Positions 59,619 to 64,000 of a stretch of 64,000 bases of DNA are shown here, piece after piece. Origin of the DNA: Salinibaculum sp. SYNS191 (GTDB taxonomy: Archaea > Halobacteriota > Halobacteria > Halobacteriales > Haloarculaceae); contig NZ_CP147838.1 in the NCBI RefSeq assembly GCF_037338445.1, forward strand, positions 1,364,001-1,428,000, written 5' to 3'. The position numbers and the translations under genes were made by a program. Position 1 is the stretch's first letter. Every line of letters starts with the position of its first letter. Below the pieces are notes generated by a model, which saw nothing but the letters and a program-made list of their open reading frames with translations, was not told where the DNA came from and did no database searches.

Positions 59619-60629
59619 CTACCCCAGCGCGAGAAAGAGTATCCAGCCACCGAGGAGGGCGAGTATCACGGAGACGACTCTGGTCAGGAGGACGTTCCAC
59701 TCCGCGGGCTCGACCTCGTGCAGCGGCGTCGTGCTCCCGATAGCGTCGAGTTGCTCGCCGAGGCGAGCGACGGGCCGGGGGTAGACCGTGCCGACACCGC
59801 CGAAGACGAGACAGAACAGGCCGACGAGGACGGCCCCACCACCGGGACCGGCCGGTTCGCTCTCCACAGGGCCATCCCCCGGCTCTGACGGGAAGTCCGC
59901 GCCGGGGAAGTCGTCATCGTCGTCCGGGTCGGTCGGGGTCGGGGTCGCCGTCGGCGTCGGTTCGGGGCGTTCCGTGCCGACGGCGAGTTCGTTGAGGGAG
60001 GCCTCCCCCTGCAGTCGGAGCCGGTGGTCGCCGGCGGTCGACGCCTCGACGCGGACGTCCCAGTCGCCGTCCCACGGCTGGTCTGCGGGCCAGACGGCGA
60101 CGCGGGTGTCGTTGCCGGCGAACCGGACCAGGAAGTCGACGAAGCCGCCGGTCCCGACCGTGACGCGTTCGCCGCGGCCGTCGCCGGTGACGAGGAGTTC
60201 CGTGCCGTAGGTCGGCCCGGGATTGGCGACGCCGAGTGCCGTCCGGTTCCCGTCGACGAACGCGACGGTCCCGTTCGGACCGAGGTCGACGGTGCCGGTC
60301 GCGATGCCGTCGGTCCCGTCGACGAGGGCGGCCCGGAGCGTCGCCGTCTCGGTCGGACCGACGTACAGCGAGCAGTCGCCGGACGCGCCGACGCGGACGA
60401 CCCGCCCGCCGTCCCAGTCCGACAGCGAGTCGTTCGTCAACCTGTCCGTGTAGCTGGCATCGAGGCCCGCACGCGAGGTGAGCGTCGAGTCCGCGTCGTC
60501 GGACCCACAGGACGGTGCACCGGTCGGCGTGGACGCGCTCGCCGCCGTGGCGACAGTCGCGACCGCGGCGATGGCGACGACGACAACGACGACGGCAAGC
60601 GCTCGCCGTTCGTGTGGAGGGCGTGACAC
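59619..60629 (-). CDS. Exported surface protein with C-terminal membrane anchors
   Basis: 336 residues, GTG start. N-terminal signal/TM (RALAVVVVVVAIAAVATVAT), then a beta-rich ectodomain (about 40-220), a Thr/Pro/Asp linker, and two C-terminal TM helices (GGGAVLVGLFCLVFGGVGTV; TRVVSVILALLGGWILFLAL). Architecture suggests a membrane-attached secreted domain. Family not recognised. Confidence 0.75.
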   Translation of the reverse strand: MSRPPHERRALAVVVVVVAIAAVATVATAASASTPTGAPSCGSDDADSTLTSRAGLDASYTDRLTNDSLSDWDGGRVVRVGASGDCSLYVGPTETATLRAALVDGTDGIATGTVDLGPNGTVAFVDGNRTALGVANPGPTYGTELLVTGDGRGERVTVGTGGFVDFLVRFAGNDTRVAVWPADQPWDGDWDVRVEASTAGDHRLRLQGEASLNELAVGTERPEPTPTATPTPTDPDDDDDFPGADFPSEPGDGPVESEPAGPGGGAVLVGLFCLVFGGVGTVYPRPVARLGEQLDAIGSTTPLHEVEPAEWNVLLTRVVSVILALLGGWILFLALG

Positions 60630-60751
60630 GTCGAAGCGTTCGACCCGGGAGCGTCATCAGTGTTCCGCCTCCAGGGGGTCCGGAACGGAGGTGTCAACCC
60701 TCGAACCACCGTCTGACACGGGTTTTTACCGCCCCGGCACGACGTTCACCT

Positions 60752-61495
60752 ATGGCCGAGGACCTGTACCTGGGGGTCGACTGGAGTGCAGGGTCGTGGT
60801 TCGCGGTGGCCTTCGACAGCGCGGGCTTCGACCACGCGGTCGTCGTCGACGAAATCGGCGAACTCTGGCACCGCTACGAGGAACGCGCCGAGCGCGTCCT
60901 CGTCGACATGCCGATCGGGCTCATCGAGGAGGGCGAGGAGGGCCGCGAGTGCGACCGCCTGGCCCGGAAAGCCGTCGGCCCGCGCAGCGCCTCCATCTTC
61001 ACGCCGCCGGTCCGCGAGGCGACGCGCAAGCGCCGCTACCCCGCGGCCCAGCGCGTCAACGAACGCAAGTCGGGCCGCGGCCTCTCGAAACAGGCGTTCA
61101 ACATCAGCGACGGCATCGCCGCCGTCGACGACCTGCTTCGCAACGTCCCGGAGGCGCGGGCGGCCTTCGCCGAGTCGCACCCGGAGGTCTGCTTCCGGGC
61201 GCTGGCGGGCGAACCGCTCCAGCACTCGAAGCGCAAGGCCGGCGGCTACGCCGAGCGGATGCGCGCGCTGGCGACGTTCGACCCCGACGCGCCGGCGGCG
61301 GTCCAGTCGGCGGCCGAGGCCGCCGGCGACGCCCAGGTGGCCGTCGACGACGTGCTCGACGCGACGGTGCTGGCCTACACGGCGCGGCCCGGCCCCGGCG
61401 AACTCCGTTCGCTCCCGGCAGACCCCCCGACGGACCCGAAGGGACTCCCGATGCAGATCGTCTACCGCGCCGGCGAACCGCTGGTCGAGGCCTGA
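60752..61495 (+). CDS. DUF429-family protein (RNase H-like fold)
   Basis: 247 residues. YLGVDWSAGSWFAVAFDSAG, VLVDMPIGLIEEGEEGRECD and AVDDVLDATVLAYTARPG supply the three acidic blocks of DUF429, an RNase H-like family thought to be nucleases or nucleotide-linked. Its own promoter: GGGTTTTTACC about 27 nt upstream, leaderless. Confidence 0.82.
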   Translation: MAEDLYLGVDWSAGSWFAVAFDSAGFDHAVVVDEIGELWHRYEERAERVLVDMPIGLIEEGEEGRECDRLARKAVGPRSASIFTPPVREATRKRRYPAAQRVNERKSGRGLSKQAFNISDGIAAVDDLLRNVPEARAAFAESHPEVCFRALAGEPLQHSKRKAGGYAERMRALATFDPDAPAAVQSAAEAAGDAQVAVDDVLDATVLAYTARPGPGELRSLPADPPTDPKGLPMQIVYRAGEPLVEA

Positions 61496-61573
61496 CCGGC
61501 CTTCGGCGGGGCGTTCCCAGAGGGAGAGAACAGGAGGGAGGTTCTTACGGGAGACCTACACTCAGTCATCGAT

Positions 61574-64000
61574 ATGCCACCATCCCTCGGTGCTGAGGGG
61601 CTTTTCGAAGCACACCCGGACGGACTGCTGGTCCTCGACCCCGTCACGGGCACCGTCTCGGCGGCGAACGACCGCTGTGGGGAACTGTGTGGCCGCCCCG
61701 CGGACTCCCTCCAGGGACGCTCACTGCCTGGGCTCTCGCCCGACGGCTGGACGCCGCCGACGGGACTCGAAACGCTCGTCGACCGCGCCCACGACGGGCC
61801 GGTACGGTTCGACTGGCGCGTCGAGCGGCCGGATGGAAGCGTCGCAGACCTCCGGTGTGCCATGCGCCTGACGGAGGCCGACGAGCGCGCGGTCGTGACG
61901 GTCCGGAGCGGCCGCGCGGACGGGGACGCGGACGCCACGACCGGGGACGGCGAGCGCGGGATTCAGGAACTCATCGACGCCATGAACGACCCGGTGTTCG
62001 TCGTCGACCTGGACGGGAACTACGTCGACGCCAACCGGGCCGCCGTGGAGCGCCTCGGATACGCCCGGACGGAACTGCTCTCGATGGGACCGGTCGACAT
62101 CAGCCCGCCCGAGCAAGCCCGGCGCGCCGACGAGCGCCTCCGGGAGATAGCGGAGAACGAGACGCTCGTCTTCGAGAGCGTGCAGGTGGCCGCCGACGGC
62201 ACGGAGATACCCGTCGAAATCAACGCCCGGCGCATCACCTACCGCGGCGAGCCAGCCGTCCTCAGCGTGGTCCGGGACGTCAGCGACCGCAAGGAGCGCA
62301 CGCGGCGACTGCGAACGTTCGAGCGGGCGGTCGAGCAGGCGGGCCACGCCGTCTACATCACCGACACCGACGGAACCATCGAGTACGTCAACCCCGCCTT
62401 CGAGGAGATGACTGGCTACGACGCCGAGGTTGCCATCGGCCGGACGCCGCGCATCATCAGCAGCGACGCGACGAGTGACGAGTACTACGCGGAACTGTGG
62501 GAGACGATTCTCGGCGGCGACGTCTGGCAGGAGGAGATAGCGAACGTGCGGGCGGACGGCGAGTCCTACTACGCCGAGCAGACCATCGCCCCCATCGTCG
62601 AGGACGGCGAGGTGGTCAACTTCGTCGCCATCCAGCAGGACGTGACAGAACGCAAGGAGCGCGAACACGAACTCGAACGCTACCAGCAACTCATCGACAA
62701 CGTCCCGGTGGGCGTCTACCGCAACACGCCGGGGTTGGCCGGCGAGTTCGAGGAGGTCAACCCCGCGATGGTCGAGATGTTCGACGCCGACGACGAGTCG
62801 GACCTGCTGGGGACGGCCGTCGCGAAACTGTACCGGACGCCGGGACAGCGCGAGCGGTTCAGCCGGAAACTCGACGCCGAGGGGCGTGTCCTCGAAGAGA
62901 TGCTCCGACTGGAGACGCTGGACGGCGAGGCCTTCTGGGGCGCAGTGACGGCAATCCGCCACGAAGTGGAAGGCGAGGTCTACTACGACGGTATCGTCCA
63001 GGACGTGACCGAGCGCCGCGAACAGGCCAGGGAACTCCGCCTGCGCGAGCAGCGCTTTCGCCGGCTGTTCGAGGAGCACAACGCCCCGATGCTGCTCGTC
63101 GACCCGGACAGCGGCCACATCGAACGGGCGAACGAGGCCGCCGCCTCGTTCTACGGCTACGAGAAGTCCGAACTGACGGCGATGGCGGTTCAGGACATCA
63201 ACCAGCTCTCGGACGCGGAGGTCGCACGCCGCCGGCAGGCCGCCGACGAGGAGGAGCGCAACCGCTTCATCTTCCCGCACGAACTCGCCGACGGCGAGGT
63301 CAGGCAGGTCGAGGTCGACTCCTCGCCGGTCCACACCGGCGGCCAGCGGCTCCTGTTTTCTATCATCCACGACGTCACCGAGCGCGAGCAGAACCGACGG
63401 ACGCTCGAACGGCAGAATCAACAGCTGGAGGTACTGAACCGCGTCGTCCGCCACGACATCCGCAACGACATGAGCGTGGTCAGCAGCTACGCCGACCTGC
63501 TCGCCGACCACGTCGACGACGAGGGGGCCGAGTACCTGGAGAAACTCCGCGAGCACGGCGAGCACGTCGTCGAACTGACGAGGACCGTCAGGGAGCTGAT
63601 GGCGACGATGCTCGACGAGGGGGCGACCGAGTCCACCGCCGTCTCGCTGCCGGAGGTCCTGACGGCCGAAGTCGACGCGGTCGCGGCCGGCGACGAGGAC
63701 GCCGACGTCAGGGTCGAGCGCCCGCTCCCGGACGTCGAGGTCCGGGGCAACGAGATGCTGTCGTCGGTGTTCCGGAACCTCCTGCAAAATGCCATCCAGC
63801 ATACCGACGTCGACGCACCGACGGTCGCCGTCGAGGCCGAGGTTGGCACCGACACCGTCGAGGTCCGCGTCGCCGACGACGGCCCCGGCATCCCGGACGG
63901 CCAGAAAACAGAGATATTCGGAAAGGGCGAACGGGGGATGGACAGTCCGGGAACCGGGCTGGGACTGTATCTCGTCAACACGTTCGTCGAGGACTTCGGC
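61574..64000 (+). CDS. Multi-PAS sensor histidine kinase, 3' end missing
   Basis: The first 809 residues are visible, running off the right edge. Five PAS-like domains (about 8-110, 125-235, 240-355, 365-480, 488-600; e.g. GNYVDANRAAVERLGYARTE, GTIEYVNPAFEEMTGYDAEV, GHIERANEAAASFYGYEKSE) precede the HisKA helix VLNRVVRHDIRNDMSVVSSY and HATPase motifs NLLQNAIQHTD, VADDGPGIPDG and GTGLGLYLVN. No TM segment, so a cytoplasmic sensor. Only the last residues of the ATPase domain are cut off. The TATA-like GGTTCTTACG lies 27 nt before the ATG. Confidence 0.93.
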   Translation, partial: MPPSLGAEGLFEAHPDGLLVLDPVTGTVSAANDRCGELCGRPADSLQGRSLPGLSPDGWTPPTGLETLVDRAHDGPVRFDWRVERPDGSVADLRCAMRLTEADERAVVTVRSGRADGDADATTGDGERGIQELIDAMNDPVFVVDLDGNYVDANRAAVERLGYARTELLSMGPVDISPPEQARRADERLREIAENETLVFESVQVAADGTEIPVEINARRITYRGEPAVLSVVRDVSDRKERTRRLRTFERAVEQAGHAVYITDTDGTIEYVNPAFEEMTGYDAEVAIGRTPRIISSDATSDEYYAELWETILGGDVWQEEIANVRADGESYYAEQTIAPIVEDGEVVNFVAIQQDVTERKEREHELERYQQLIDNVPVGVYRNTPGLAGEFEEVNPAMVEMFDADDESDLLGTAVAKLYRTPGQRERFSRKLDAEGRVLEEMLRLETLDGEAFWGAVTAIRHEVEGEVYYDGIVQDVTERREQARELRLREQRFRRLFEEHNAPMLLVDPDSGHIERANEAAASFYGYEKSELTAMAVQDINQLSDAEVARRRQAADEEERNRFIFPHELADGEVRQVEVDSSPVHTGGQRLLFSIIHDVTEREQNRRTLERQNQQLEVLNRVVRHDIRNDMSVVSSYADLLADHVDDEGAEYLEKLREHGEHVVELTRTVRELMATMLDEGATESTAVSLPEVLTAEVDAVAAGDEDADVRVERPLPDVEVRGNEMLSSVFRNLLQNAIQHTDVDAPTVAVEAEVGTDTVEVRVADDGPGIPDGQKTEIFGKGERGMDSPGTGLGLYLVNTFVEDFG

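Noticed and set aside
1..64000. CRISPR arrays, transposases, inteins, rRNA
   Set aside because: No regularly spaced repeats, no transposase motifs, and the EF and RNA polymerase subunits have normal lengths.

Overview
The window is a high-GC, acidic-proteome chromosome segment of a halophilic archaeon (class Halobacteria). The family Haloarculaceae is a guess from gene content only. Evidence for the class: archaeal RNA polymerase with split RpoA1/RpoA2 and RpoB1/RpoB2, EF-1alpha and EF-2, archaeal ribosomal proteins, type II GAPDH, lipobox and Tat lipoproteins, HalOD1 and DICT proteins, mostly leaderless genes with a TATA element about 27 nt before the start codon, and Asp/Glu-rich proteins throughout.

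Region 1 (1-405) is the edge of a methyltransferase gene plus a short spacer. Region 2 (406-12858) is an integrated provirus of about 12.4 kb lying against the 3' end of tRNA-Ala(CGC); a 14-bp direct repeat of the tRNA 3' end marks both junctions. Its left arm carries a tyrosine integrase, small zinc-finger and ribbon-helix-helix proteins, a Tat lipoprotein and an AT-rich membrane HExxH protein. The centre is a leftward operon (6935 to 4405) with a packaging-type ATPase. A rightward operon (7068 to 11317) encodes candidate capsid proteins, a fibre/spike-like protein and a row of small membrane proteins. The right arm is a leftward regulatory operon (SWIM zinc finger, RHH-wHTH). No terminase, portal or tail genes are visible. 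The layout fits tailless icosahedral internal-membrane haloviruses (SNJ1/SH1-like), although no capsid homology could be tested. At least five genes in the first 7 kb of the provirus carry single-base frame disruptions, whereas I saw none in the 51 kb of chromosome, so the element looks partly decayed.

Region 3 (13049-34464) is the translation/transcription core read leftward: rpoH-rpoB2-rpoB1-rpoA1-rpoA2-nusA, rpsL-rpsG, fusA, and tuf-rpsJ. Accessory genes interrupt it: a wHTH regulator, a small membrane protein, a bioYMN biotin transporter, a DMT exporter and an ACT-domain/homoserine dehydrogenase operon that begins with a 12-codon arginine-rich leader ORF. Region 4 (34736-35153) is tRNA-Asp(GTC) followed by about 350 bp of integration scar with direct repeats of the tRNA 3' end.

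Region 5 (35171-64000) is ordinary chromosome: an HTTM membrane protein, aminotransferase, twin fluoride channels, two isoaspartyl methyltransferase paralogues, aminopeptidase, phosphodiesterase, the glycolytic genes gap and pgk, Hsp20, a wHTH/DICT pair, an ATP-grasp enzyme, several lipoproteins, an ABC exporter, ribosomal protein L10e/uL16, a glutathionyl-hydroquinone-reductase-like protein, a sugar nucleotidyltransferase, and a multi-PAS histidine kinase cut by the right edge. No rRNA, CRISPR array, transposase or intein was seen.
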